From Rozella allomycis CSF55 (lineage: Eukaryota; Rozellomycota): a DNA stretch of 63,870 bases. This document shows, piece after piece, positions 22,332-33,290 of this stretch. The stretch covers positions 1-63,870 of the forward strand of contig KE561216.1 of the NCBI GenBank assembly GCA_000442015.1, in the 5' to 3' direction. Position 1 is the stretch's first letter, and every line of letters begins with the position of its first letter. Below the pieces are notes generated by a model. The model was not told the DNA's origin and ran no database searches. It was given only the letters and a program-made list of their open reading frames with translations. A program made the translations under genes and the position numbers.

Positions 22332-23824
22332 ATGAGTAGTGTAGCCGACCAACAACGTTCTTCTGATTTTATGATAAAACCATCTACTGAAAAGCCAGTA
22401 TTAGATACATCGAAATGGCCTCTTTTGCTCAAAGTAGAAATATATTTATTTTGTGATAGAATTATGACAAACTTAATGTTCGCACTTCCCACTATACACC
22501 AATTCCATGTGGACATTCTCCTTTACAACGTCCTTTGAAGGAATATTTGAGGTAAATATTTTATTTTGAAGATAAAAGATATGGAGTTATTAATCTTGAT
22601 AAGCCAGCGAATCCATCTTCACATGAAGTTGTTGCTTGGATTAGAAGAATATTGAAGGTGGAAAAGACTGGACATTCTGGTACTCTTGATCCAAAGGTTA
22701 CAGGGTGTTTGATTGTGTGTATTGACCGTGCAACCAGATTAGTGAAATCACAGCAAAGTGCTGGAAAAGAATACGTCTGTGTTTTGAGATTGCATGATAA
22801 AATTGAGTCTGAAAAGAAATTGTTGAATGCGCTTGAAACTCTTACTGGAGCATTGTTTCAAAGACCTCCATTGATTTCAGCTGTGAAGAGACAATTGAGA
22901 GTTAGAACTATTTATGAATCAAAGCTTATTGAATTTGATAATGAAAGACAATTGGCAGTCTTTTGGGTTTCATGTGAAGCTGGAACTTATATTCGTACAT
23001 TGTGTGTCCATTTAGGATATTTGTTGCAAGTTGGAGGACACATGCAAGAGCTTAGACGTGTTAGATCTGGTGCATCAACTGAAAACGAAGGGATGGTAAC
23101 AATGCATGACGTTTTAGACGCACAATGGGTTTTTGAAAATCAACGTGACGAATCTTACTTGAGAAGAGTTGTTAGACCATTAGAATCATTGCTTGTTGGA
23201 TATAAGAGAATTGTTGTCAAGGATAGTTCCGTTAATGCTATTTGCTATGGAGCTAAATTGATGTTGCCTGGTGTTCTTCGCTATGAATCTGGAATTGAAG
23301 TCAACACTGAAGTTGTTTTGATGACCACTAAAGGTGAAGCTATCGCTCTTGGTATCGCACAAATGACTACTGCTGACATTGTTTGCTGTGATCATGGTGT
23401 TGTTGCAAAGATTAAGAGAGTCATCATGGAAAGAGACACTTACCCACGTAGATGGGGATTAGGTCCTAAAGCTCAATTGAAAAAGTCAATGATTAAAGAT
23501 GGAAAATTAGATAAATATGGACGTCCAAATGAAAAGACTCCAGCTGATTGGAAGAAGAGTTACGTTGATTATCAAAGGTACTAATCATCTATTCAATTAA
23601 AAAGGGATGATAATGAACTCTCCGCTAAGTCAATTGTAGATGAGATTCAACAACAAAAGGCAGCAGAAGAACCTGTTGAGTCAATTGAAGAAAAGCCAGT
23701 TGAAAAGAGAAAGGACTTAACCGACGACGAATCAAAGCCAAAAAAGAAGAAAAAGGATGAAACTGAAGAAGAAAAGGCTGAACGTAAGAAAAAGAAGAAG
23801 GAAAAGAAAGAAAAATCTCAATAA
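22332..23824 (+). CDS. CBF5: Pseudouridine synthase CBF5/dyskerin (H/ACA snoRNP)
   Basis: Starts [20 protein letters not shown]. Two short introns early in the gene restore [20 protein letters not shown] and [20 protein letters not shown]. The catalytic motif [10 protein letters not shown] carries the active-site Asp. [34 protein letters not shown] and the PUA region follow. After a 27-nt intron the protein ends in the KKE-rich nucleolar tail. CBF5 converts uridine to pseudouridine in rRNA and supports telomerase RNA in many species. The first 220 codons are essentially textbook CBF5. Confidence 0.95.
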
Positions 23825-23908
23825 GAAATTTCATAAATTTATTTCACAAATTTACAACTTTTTTGTCACACTTCATTGAAATATTTTTCTTCTATTTACA
23901 TGCATCAT

Positions 23909-24995
23909 CTACTCTAACAATGAATCTTTAATTTCAGATATAAACTCTAATTTCAGTTGCAAAGGTATATGTTTTTCATTAAGCCAATAAAACTTGCCAT
24001 CATGTAGTCTCTGAACATTATATTGAAAAGATAAAACATTGGAAGGTGACTTTCTTATGCCAAATATCGTTGGTTTAAAATCCCTTTCAAAATTTACGTG
24101 GCTTCCATACGTCACCCTCCCAGACACATTTTTGATCATTTCTTTGTTTGGTGAAGATGACAAGGATCCATTCATTTCCAGTTTTTGTTTATCAGATACA
24201 GATTTATTCAATTCTTTGGGCTTTTCTTTGGAATACTCAATCGATATCAAACTCTCGACTTTATGTTTCTTCTTGTCGTTTTCATTTTCTTCTTCCTCTT
24301 CATCAAGAACTCTCTTCTTTAAAATCCCCTTTCTTTCTGTTTCCTTTGTTTGATTTTTTGAAACAACAATCTCTTCAGAAAATGAAACTCTTCGTTTTCG
24401 TTGCAATTTTGAAACTGACACATCATCAATATTTTCTTCCCTCGTATATCCTTTCGTGCTTATTCTTATCTGCTTTTTATNTTCTGATCTGCTTTTTATC
24501 CTTTTCTTCGTTTAATACCGGTGATTCTGTACTAGGGTGAGTTATTCCATCATCCAAATCTTCTTCCTTCAATAAAGGGCCTTCATCCAACAATTCATCA
24601 ATATTTGTTTCAACTGGTTCTTCCTCTTTCATTTGATACATCTCATTAGCATTCCATCCTTGTCCGATCTGTGCCTTTAGCTTCTTCCTACCTTTCCCCT
24701 TCTTTTCCTTTGCCAAGTGCTTCAAATTCTGGCGACCTTCGGTTTTCGCAATGTTCACCCACTCCTCGCCCTTCTCAGCTTTCACCCGTGCCCAAAATTC
24801 TTCCCGTAATTCCGCTGATAGATTTGTAGCGGGCTCCCATGTATCGTCGGCTTCACTATAGCCGTACCAGCGAACTCTGTATTTAAACCCACCATCTTCA
24901 AATTTGTAGTCTACAATTTTATCAACAAAATACTCATCCTCCTCTAATACTTGGATATCTTCGTCAACTTCAGGTGGTGGTGCTGGTTTCGGCAT
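23909..24995 (-). CDS. Chromodomain protein with a PP1-docking motif
   Basis: Residues 20-65 form a chromodomain ([38 protein letters not shown]), which binds methyl-lysine histone tails. The frame then runs through acidic and lysine-rich linkers to the assembly N at 24481. The sequence there is locally duplicated (AAAAGCAGAT on both sides) and continues in the same character into [15 protein letters not shown], a classic RVxF-type protein phosphatase 1 docking site, and a C-terminal [15 protein letters not shown] element. I treat both halves as one gene joined over the gap; two genes remain possible. Confidence 0.7.
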
Positions 24996-25126
24996 AAACT
25001 TTCTTTATGTTCGACAAGGGTTTCTAGAGTTAATATAATTGGCATTCAACTACAACTATAATTAAAATTTTTAAGGGTCTTTGAATTAAATGGAATGTGA
25101 ATTAACAGTTTATTATCGGCTTCACT

Positions 25127-25696
25127 TCACACAGCAAACATGAGTGGAGAATTGTGAAAATGTGGAACTGGGAGAAATGGATCGGCTTGAAGATGTCGTT
25201 CAAAATTATATGCAATGCTATTCTTCAATTCCAAGTCAGATATTTCAGGAAGATGGATTTCAATGCTTTCTGCTTCCTCTTCTTCGTTGTAATATATTTG
25301 CCCTGATTTTGCAAATTCAATGATTGAATCTGGAACAGCTACTGGTGGCTCCAATTCAAAATCTACTAATTATATATAAATCATCAAACCTGTAGTCCTG
25401 CATTTTGGAAAAAATCCCACATCGTCTTCAATGTCGGGTTTACTTGATTTTGATACTTGGATTTGCTTTGTGAATAAAGCATTCTTTTTGATTTTATTGA
25501 TATTGCTTTTTTCCTTGATGCCTGATGAAATTGTCTTTGGAGTGTTAACATTTACAACTCCTAACGCTGATCTGGTACTTTTCACAGGATTGGCGGTCTC
25601 AATCATTTTATTCGAAATAGATTTTGGCATTTGTTTACTAGCCAAACCCTGTTGTAAATTCTCTTTATCCAGAGCACTAGAAAGGTACTCGCTCAT
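25127..25696 (-). CDS. Securin-like anaphase inhibitor
   Basis: Start 25696. Residues 10-13 are DKEN (KEN box) and residues 42-51 RSALGVVNVN (D-box, compare RKALGTVN of animal securin). A basic region follows, then PDIEDDVGFFP and, after a short intron (GTTTGATG...ATTAG), VDFELEPPVAVPDSI. The spacing and the FFP...DFE segment match the separase-binding end of PTTG1-type securins. Securin inhibits separase until APC/C destroys it at anaphase. Securins diverge fast, so recognition rests on degron order plus the FFP segment. Confidence 0.65.
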
Positions 25697-25788
25697 TTCC
25701 AAAATTTCCGCCAAAAATTCATTGAAAAACTTTCGAGAATACGTAAAAGAACTAGAAAAAGTAAACACGTTTATTTAGCTCAAACAAT

Positions 25789-27616
25789 TTACTCCTCGGC
25801 TTGTTGAATTTCCTCAAGGCATCGGTTGACGAAATTGATGATTTCCAATACTCTTCCCCTATTCCTCGCTAATTCTTTTTCATGCAAGCTCTTTAGCTGA
25901 TAATCAAGATCCTTGCCTAATCCAAGATTTAATATTTCTTCCTATTATGAAGAAGAGCCGACTTCATTACCTGTGCATCATATTTGCTCATATGAAATTC
26001 GTGCGAGGATGTCAATGCGTTAATTACAGCATCTTTATCCCCTATTAACATATTTTAAATAATATCATAGATTACATCCCGTAAATTTTCGTCTATTTCT
26101 TCTGCCTCGCCTTTGCTTATCTTGTCAAATGCTGACATGACTGCTTCCATCATTTTTTCGTGATATTCATTTTCCGCTTCTCTCAACTTTGCAAAGCTTA
26201 AGTTATATTAGATCTATACTAAATACTTTGCTTGGCCGATTTCCTTTGACAAGGTACACAATTCATTGTAGTTCCTTTCGAATTCTTTCATCACTTCCTA
26301 AGCTGATAAAAATAAATAACATAATACTTCGAATTGCTCTACCAATTGCATTTCCTGTGACAAAATCGTATCTGAAACTTTATCAATGTGTGCCCGAAGT
26401 CTTTTCGCGGCATCGTCCACTTCCTTCTGATCATGTGCATTTTGAATCAGTCTTAACATCTACAATACTAGAGAAATAAATATTTACTTTTTTCTTTTCA
26501 TGATCAAAGTCTGCTAACAATTTAAGCGCTCCTGCGTCCATTTCATTTTTCCCAACATTCATGCATTCTTCAAGCTGCCTGATTTCTTCCTCCTTTAATG
26601 ATTTTTGTTTTAGTAATGACATTTTAAGTTCATTTGTAACATTGCTGAACGATGCAAAATACCTATGGCTACAATTACCGTATAAACGTACATGTCTTGT
26701 ATTTCTTTAATCCTTGGTTCGCAAATAGGCAAGATTTTCTTAAAGTCGGAATCCATGTCAAACATATCAGAGAAAAGATTGTCAATATTATCAATGTGTG
26801 CCTTCTTTTGCTACGTATTCTTTTGATATATTACTCTATAAAGATCATTTTTTGTATCTTTTTCATTTTCTTGTTCTATTTTGGCCTTTACTTCCTTTTC
26901 TTCCTCTTCCAGCGCTATTAACTCGTCAAGATATTTTTGCCGTGCCGCCTTTACTTGGCTAGAATCAACATAATGATAGTCAATATATTTCAAATCTCTA
27001 CAATGAGCTAAAACATAACCTTTGTAATCCTGATTTTCACAAAATGGGTTTCCCGCAACGTTGAGTATTCTTAGATTTTCAAACTTTCGAAGATATGAAA
27101 GCTTATAAAGTAATCCTTTTTATCATTACTTGCTCAAGGTTTTTAATGTAATTCTTTCCAATTGAGAGGGCGTTCAGTTTAACCAAATTGTCTAATCCTT
27201 CCAACTTTGATATCTTGTTGCTGTAAAGGCTCAAATCTGTTAAGTTAATGAGACCATCTAAACCCTCAATTACAGAAATGTTGTTAAACGATAAGTCTAT
27301 GTTTCATTAATATTTGTCTCACCTAACCAAGTCAAGTTTTTCAGAAATCCGATGTTCTCAATGGTCTCTATGATGTTATTGTCTAGTTGAAGACGTGTTA
27401 AATTTATATATGACCAAAGGTTATCAATTTTCAGTATATCATTAATCGAAATTGAAACATCTTACTTTTAAAGTCCATTCTTAGGTATGTGACATCCTGC
27501 GGATCGATCAATTCTTTCCTGAGAATTTCTCCTTCAACATTAGCCTGTTCGTAAATGGCGCGCTTAATAAAATCTTCTTCGATCACGGCCGGTTCGACAG
27601 GGCTAAAATTGTTCAT
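25789..27616 (-). CDS. DRC3: Dynein regulatory complex subunit 3 (LRRC48)
   Basis: Start MNNFSPVEPAVIEEDFIKRA. After splicing, SDS22-like leucine-rich repeats follow: ILKIDNLWSYINLTRLQLDN, DLSFNNISVIEGLDGLINL, SLYSNKISKLEGLDNLVKLN, then ILNVAGNPFCENQDYKGYVL and YIDYHYVD. A long coiled coil comes next, and the end is VLEIINFVNRCLEEIQQAEE. The alignment to DRC3 is collinear over the whole protein. DRC3 is part of the nexin-dynein regulatory complex of motile axonemes. About nine introns; two of them are of the GT-TG type (27440-27465 and 26049-26075). Confidence 0.92.
26049..26075 (-). other. GT-TG intron (27 nt) in DRC3, 3' copy
   Basis: On the minus strand the exon ends CGGGAT, the intron runs GTAATCTATG...AAAATATG and the exon resumes TTAATAGGGGATAAAG. 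Excision gives NLRDLIGDKDAVINALTSSH, matching DRC3. Using the nearby AG (TTAATAG) shifts the frame to an early stop. Confidence 0.7.
27440..27465 (-). other. GT-TG intron (26 nt) in DRC3, 5' copy
   Basis: Minus strand: exon ...GACTTTAAAA, intron GTAAGATGTTTC...GATTAATG, exon ATATACTGAAAATTG. Excision gives RMDFKNILKIDNLW, identical in layout to DFRNILRIDNLW of animal DRC3. There is no AG between the donor and the conserved codons. Confidence 0.75.
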
Positions 27617-27667
27617 ACTTGTAAATATAAACAACAAAAAACACTTTATTTTTTAATTGCACAGAAA

Positions 27668-28282
27668 CTAACAACACTTAAAACTTCGATCTCTTCCTCC
27701 AAATCTTAATTGACCAGATTCCTTTTTACCCCCAAATCCGCCGCCTTTTCTAATAACATCAATTTCAATACCTAATCTTCGAGGAACCCACCCTTGCATT
27801 AATCTTCCTCTATCATAATCAACAAGAACAGTCTTATAGTCGATGACAATCCTGTTTCCTTGAGAAAAGGCGCGTCTGGCACAATCATAATCACGATATT
27901 CAATGAATGCATATCTCATTGAATCCCCTGTGACTGTTATTTTCATAAACGGAAAAAACAACTTACCTGGATGACGAATAAGGTCGACAGTTTTGATTTC
28001 ACCAAACTTTTCGAAAAAGTACTGGAGCTTTTCAATTACTTGGCAAGTTAGATCATACCTTCATTTGTTTGTGGATTTAATCTCGACACAAAAATTGTTT
28101 TTTCAGGATTGGTTTTAACAGAACGGGGTTCTGGAACATGATCCACCAATCTAATTACTAAAGTGGGAAGCGGCGTAATAGGCACGGACAAGGGCCTTAT
28201 CGCGACATTTCAATGATCGTTTGCCATTTATATTACCGGATACTAAAGGGTCGTATTTTTTCATTTTGCCAACCAGCCACAT
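27668..28282 (-). CDS. SNRNP35: U11/U12 snRNP 35 kDa protein (minor spliceosome)
   Basis: Start 28282 (MWLVGKMKKYDPLVSGNING). Residues then follow SNRNP35 order: KALVLIRLVDHVPEP, KTIFVSRLNPQTNEEKLQYF, VTGDSMRYAFIEYRDYD, VDYDRGRLMQGWVPRRLGGG and the diagnostic GGKKESGQLRFGGRDRSF at the C-terminus, which separates it from U1-70K. It is an RRM protein of the U11/U12 particle that recognises U12-type 5' splice sites. Introns: a 28-nt intron after KALV, a 26-nt GT-TG intron (28033-28058), 33 nt before VTGDSM, and one of about 27 nt within RRLGGG. Confidence 0.88.
28033..28058 (-). other. GT-TG intron (26 nt) in SNRNP35
   Basis: Minus strand: exon ...ACAAATGAAG, intron GTATGATCTAAC...AAGTAATTG, exon AAAAGCTCCAGTAC. 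Excision gives NPQTNEEKLQYFFEKFGEI, aligned residue for residue with the family. A GT-AG alternative would be only 20 nt and gives NEVIEKL, a poorer fit. Confidence 0.6.
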
Positions 28283-28339
28283 TGTTATCTGAGCACAAAT
28301 TTAGAGTGTGATTTATAGACTATATACTTCTAATTATGC

Positions 28340-29049
28340 TCAAAAGNAAAGCAATTGCCCTTCCATACAGCCGCCCCCTTTCCCCAGTTCATTTTTGATC
28401 TCAACTAAAGCCTTTTGATCAATCAACAAAGCTTCTTCTTCAGATTTTTTGACTTTTCCATTCCCAAACCAGCTGCTGAAAAATGTATGTAGGGCCTCTC
28501 CTCTCTCCTTCTCGTCTTTGTAATACTGATTCATTATGGAAACAAAGCATTCTGCATGCTGCCTGTAATAGACAACTGGCTCTTCCATGAATTGCTCAAC
28601 AAAGCCATAAAAGGCATCAAACGCGGGAACACAAAGAGTCACTGGTGTTGAGTATTCTTTTGGGCGANGTTCTGCCAGATACAATTTATAGATGGCTTTT
28701 TCAGCATCATTAAAGTTGTGGACTAAAGTTAAAAAACTAAATATAATTTACTCTTGTACACCGTCTCAATCTTTCCAGCGTCAACATCGTCGAGTCTCTC
28801 CATGACCTGTTGACAGACTTTTGGATCATTGATAATATGTGAAGGCACAATGTCGGGACAGCGTTCCCTGACNCTCTCAATCTTCCCAGCGTCAACATCG
28901 TCGAGTCTACCCATAACCCGTTGACAGACATTCGGATCATTGATAATATGTGAAGGCACAATGTCGGGACAGCGTTCNTTGAGATATAGGTGGAGGAAGT
29001 TTTGGAAGGCCAGAAGGGGTATGTTGGATTGCTCGTTAATATCGCACAT
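28340..29049 (-). pseudogene. Gap-broken copy of a coiled-coil/ankyrin family gene (A)
   Basis: Starts MCDINEQSNIPLLAFQNFLH. It then carries two near-identical copies of the ERCPDIVPSHIINDPNVCQ...RLDDVDAGKIE element and, after further gaps, a helical segment (PAFDAFYGFVEQFMEEPVVY). Ns at about 28347, 28669, 28873 and 28978 sit exactly between repeats. The true number of repeat copies, and whether the gene is intact, cannot be told from this assembly. Function unknown; paralog of the copy at 29388-30830. Confidence 0.5.
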
Positions 29050-29387
29050 TTGTGTCTATTTAAAAATAAATTAAGATAAAATAAAAAATTGTTGATTTTT
29101 TACTTTATTAGCGCTTTAGAGCCATAAGAATCGCTTGTTACACTTAGTTTGAGTCATGAATAGACAATGAAGTACAAAATTATATCATTTAAAAGATAAT
29201 ATTTTAAAATTTTTTTATTAGATCACGATATTCGGGATGCGAAGGAGTAAAACGGTAAATGATATCCCCGATGACCGTGATTGAATTTATTTAGTACGAA
29301 CCATAAAAAGGCCGAGGCGTCTTAAATTAATGAGTCAATGATAAAAATCATAAAGATCAGAACATAGTTTTTTGAGTGAAAAATTTA
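29050..29387. repeat. Intergenic stretch, duplicated at 30966-31090
   Basis: No gene seen. The first about 110 bases (TTTGTGTCTATTTAAAAATAAATTA...GCGCTTTAGAGCCATAA) recur with small changes at 30966-31090, showing that the neighbouring paralogs were duplicated together with their 5' flanks. Confidence 0.7.
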
Positions 29388-30830
29388 ATATTGAAGGNTC
29401 TTTCCACAAATTCTTTGCTCGCTCCTTCATACGCTTGATTAAAAGATTTCCCTATGATTTATATAAAAGGTTAAATGGTACAGAGAGTTGCACTCGGGAA
29501 CTCCATTTCATCCACAGGAGTAATCTGTTCAGATACNCTACTCTACAATCTGCCAGCAACATTTTCACAATATCTAAATGTCTGTTCCCATAAGCCCAAT
29601 GAGTTGCTAAATTACCACGTGCACTTGGGTCTACCCTAGAATCTGCAAGTAAAAGCTTAACAACATTCAAATGCCCATTCCCAGACGCCCACTGAATAGC
29701 ACAATTGTCTTTTGCACATGGATTTACTCTAGAATCGGCAAGTAATATTTCGACAACTTTGGCATGACCATTACAGGAAGCCCACAAAATAGAGTTACTG
29801 TCATTTGCACTTGGATCGACTCTAGTATCTTCAAGCAANTATACACCTTCTCAATCTCCCCAGCCTCAACATCGTCGAGTCTACCCATAACCCGTTGACA
29901 AACATTCGGATCATTGATAATATGTGAAGGCACAATGTCGGGACAGAGTTCCCTGACGACTCGATACAATGCTGATGTCAATCCTGCTTCTTTGGCCGCC
30001 TTGTTGAAACGATCCTCGGACACTTCCAAGAGTTTACAGTAATCCATAGCTTCCCGAAGGAAGCTCCCCGAAGGTAGTCGTAATTTAACTAGCTTTTTTA
30101 TGTTATCATTCCAATCAGGGTACTTTAATAAATAGTACCGATCCAATACGGTGACATCTGAAACAGGGCATGAAAGATAGTCAGCAAGTTCTTTGCATTT
30201 CTTCTCATACAGTTCGTCTTCTCTTCGTTTTTCCTCTTCCCGCTTCATCTCCTCATCCTCTTCTCTTCGTTTCTCCTCCCTCCGCTTCAGCGCCTCTTCC
30301 TCTTCTCTTCGTTTCTCCTCTTCCCGCTTCAGCGCCTCTTCCTTACGATCAAGAACCTTGAAATATAATTCATCTCTCAATAGCNTTCTCCTTTTGTCTT
30401 TGTTTCTCCTCTTCCTCTTCTCTTCGTTTCTCCTCTTCCTCTTCTCTTCGTTTCTTCTCTTCTCTTCTTTTCTTCTCCTTTTGTCTTTGTTTCTCCTCTT
30501 CCCGCTTCAGCTCTTCTTCCTTACGATCAAGAACCTTGAAATATGATTTATCTTTCAATAGCTCTCTGCAACTCTTCAAGGTAACAAAATTATCGCCAAG
30601 CGTTGCCATCATATCCCCAAACTTTATTTTCACAAGTTCTTCGCTCGCTCCTTTATACGCTTGATTAAAAGATTCCCCTATGATTTATATATAAAAGGTT
30701 TAATGGTACAGAGAGTTGCGGTCAGGAACTCTATTTCATCCACAGGAATAATGTTTTCAGATACGTCTGTCGGGAAATCGGCTTCATCCACAGGTGTAAT
30801 GTCTTCCGAATTTTTTTTTCTCTTGTTCTA
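29388..30830 (-). CDS. Coiled-coil/ankyrin family protein, model broken by gaps (B)
   Basis: In the direction of reading: acidic elements ITPVDE and IIPVDE (30820-30720), a 32-nt intron, SFNQAYKGASEELVKIKFGD, then a long KREEEKRREEE coiled coil (two overlapping versions on either side of the N at 30385). Next is a globular part (ELADYLSCPVSDVTVLDRYY, DYCKLLEVSEDRFNKAAKEA), the PDIVPSHIINDPNVC element, and after another N at 29840 about four ankyrin repeats (e.g. ILWASCNGHAKVVEILLADS). At 29540-29390 a second paralog begins (EQITPVDEMEFPSATL). Looks like two or more tandem genes collapsed by assembly. Function unknown. Confidence 0.5.
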
Positions 30831-31090
30831 GATAATAAATGAAGTGAGATTATTTTACAGAATCAAAATATGGTGTTGATGGTCTTTTGAACGACATGGT
30901 TTATACCAGGGTCGATGTGATGAAATTGCTCAAAAAAGTCTTCAAATTCTTGTGTATTGTTGAGATATAGGGGTCATTTGTGCCTATTTAAAAATAAATT
31001 AGAATATAATGAAAAATTGTTGGTTTATTTACTTCATTAACGCTTTAGAGCCATAAAAATCACTTGTTACACTTAGTCTTGTTACACTTA

Positions 31091-31604
31091 GTTTGAATCC
31101 CTGTCCCATAGTGTAGCAAATCTTAAAAAGTATACAATCGATTAAACAATTAAATAAATTAAAAGATAAAATTTATAGACATTAATTTATTAGTTATTAC
31201 AACAAGATAATTGAAAATCGGGACTCACAGGAGGAAACTGGAAAAAGGTGAATGAAGGTCAAGAATGCGGCTTTTTATATGTTGACGTTGTCAATTGTCA
31301 TAGCTACCATTCTTCCAGAAGATTCTAAATGTTTTCATTCATGATTGATTCATTAATATTATTTTTTTTCTTCTTCTTCTTCTCTTTGAGATTATTCTTC
31401 TGACTTCATCGATGTGTGCTAACACTTCATTAGATATTAAGCTTTACCTGGATTTTAGCTACGTTTGCTTGAGCTTCTTTGCAATTGCCACTAAGCTCTT
31501 CAACAATTACAACACAGATATACAAACCAAACCCCAAATATCTCTTTATTTGGTCCTGACCCTAACAGTGGGGCCCAAAACTGGGCANATGTTACAAACC
31601 GCAG
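31091..31604 (+). repeat. Kinase-cluster upstream region with a paralog fragment
   Basis: AT-rich spacer with a TTC microsatellite (31366-31383). At 31495-31587 the sequence encoding NYNTDIQTKPQ...GPDPNSG repeats 32196-32284 of the next gene up to an N at 31588, so it is the end of a partly assembled paralog. No other gene seen. Confidence 0.6.
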
Positions 31605-33129
31605 ATGAAGCACATATTTGCATCTTTATATCTTGGGTTAGTATTTGGCTTAAATCCAATCAGGGTTAATAGGAACCAAATTCCAGCAAATGCTATTAAC
31701 AACGCGCATCTCTATCCCCCTAGAACCGTTTCCAAAATGCGGGAACAAAATAATCAAATATATCCGCCAAGAACTACAAGCAAGCCAAATGTCAACCAAT
31801 ATTCATCTAACACGCAACAGCACGCGCAAGGTCCGAAAAGTAACGTCCCTCAAAAATTAACATCTCGAAAACCAATCAAAGTCGGTCCCTTTACATTCAA
31901 CCAGTCGCCTCAAAAACTGCAAAATCCTATTGGTTCTGAAGTGCCTCAGACAAAATCACCCAAAAAGGCATTTAATGTTGGGCCATTCCACTTTAATAAG
32001 AAGTCGCCTCAAAAACTTCAGGATCAAATTGGCTCTGAAGTGCCTNACCATTCAACTTTATTTATAAGAAGTCGCCTCAAAAACTTCAGGATCAAATTGG
32101 CTCTGAAGTGCCTCAGACAAAATCACCTAAAAAAGCATTTAACGTTGGACCATTCCACTTTAATATGAAGTCGACGAAAACAACTGAAGCGGCAAATTAC
32201 AACACAAATATGCAAAACAAACCCCAAACCCAAATATCTCCTTTCTTTGGTCCTGACCCTAACAGTGGGACCCAAAACTGGGCACTTTATCCAGTCAAAT
32301 CACTAGGAAAAGGTGCGTTCGGTTCTGCAAGTTTAGTTTCAGATTCACAAGGCAACAAGTTGGTACTGAAAAAGTTCAACAGTGAAACTCGACCAAACGA
32401 AATCGAACAAGAAGTATCAATGGCAAGAGAAGCTGGCAAGTTGGTCATTGTTGGGCCAAAATCCATATAGTAGGCAGATTTTGTTAAAGTACGTCGAGGG
32501 CATTCCTCTAAAGAATTATTATCAAATTGANTTATTTGGTGGGCCACAATCCGTATAGTAGGCAGATTTTGTTAAAGTACGTCGAGGGCGTTCCTCTAAA
32601 GAATTATTATCAAATCGATGGTCCCGGTAATCCATACAGTCAGCATGAAGGCGCCATAAATCCAAACTCAAGGTTGGACAAGTACAACTTTTTTGTCACA
32701 AAGATGCAAGAAGCAGTTGGTGCCGCACATAATAAAAAGATAGCTCATATGGACAATCACTACGAGAACATTATTATAAACAAAGATGGTAAGGCAAATC
32801 TAATTGATTTCGGCTTGGCACAAAAACTCAAAACAATGAAAACTGAAAACCCGCAATTGGAATACCTGATTGATGATTTTATTCTTGCAACAAACACTTA
32901 CAAATTAGCTCAAGAAAATAAAAGAGGCAGAGGAGATCCGTTACTTGTTGGAGCCAAAATGGAGTATGACAAGGCATATCAAAAATTAAATGATGCATTT
33001 AGAAACGCTTCACCTGAAAAAGCTGATCAGTTTGCATATATTGCAAAGCACCACGTCAAACGCACTGAAGCTATCATGGAAAAACCAGCACAATTACCTG
33101 ACTCAATGATTCGAAATGAGCCAGAATAA
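31605..33129 (+). CDS. Secreted kinase-like protein with VGPFHFN repeats (gapped)
   Basis: Start MKHIFASLYLGLVFGLNP gives a signal peptide. A Pro/Gln/Asn-rich region follows, with repeats KKAFNVGPFHFNKKSPQKLQ (two to three copies; the N at 32046 lies between copies). The kinase part has LGKGAFGSASLVSDSQGNKL, VLKKF and, after the N at 32531 (flanked by a local duplicate), YLVGHNPYSRQILLKYVEGV, AHMDNHYENIIINKDG and LIDFGLAQ. Glycine loop, lysine, HxDN catalytic loop and DFG are all present. Family shared with 33291-33728 and 33970-35343. A host-directed kinase is plausible but unproven. Confidence 0.65.
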
Positions 33130-33290
33130 CAATAAACATTTAAAATTTTGGCTTTTTGAGATTCGATTTTTGTCATCAAATTTTGCAAAATACAGATGGC
33201 CATTAACCAACATGAGTTCATTGGAACTTCTTTAAGGTTAGAATTGAGAGGGAAGAGAGGTGAAAATTAGAGAGGTTTACAGCAAATGTA

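Noticed and set aside
28200-28262. GTATCCGG in SNRNP35 as a U12-type donor.
   Set aside because: It lies in codons of the conserved YDPLVSG segment, lacks the CTT of the U12 donor, and no matching branch site was seen.
28100-28282. Apparent frameshift in the N-terminal part of SNRNP35.
   Set aside because: A 28-nt GT-AG intron (GTGCCTATTACG...CACTTTAG) after KALV restores KALVLIRLVDHVPEP, so no frameshift is needed.
30170-30546. Plus-strand Ser/Phe-rich frames.
   Set aside because: Antisense of the KREEEKRR coiled coil.
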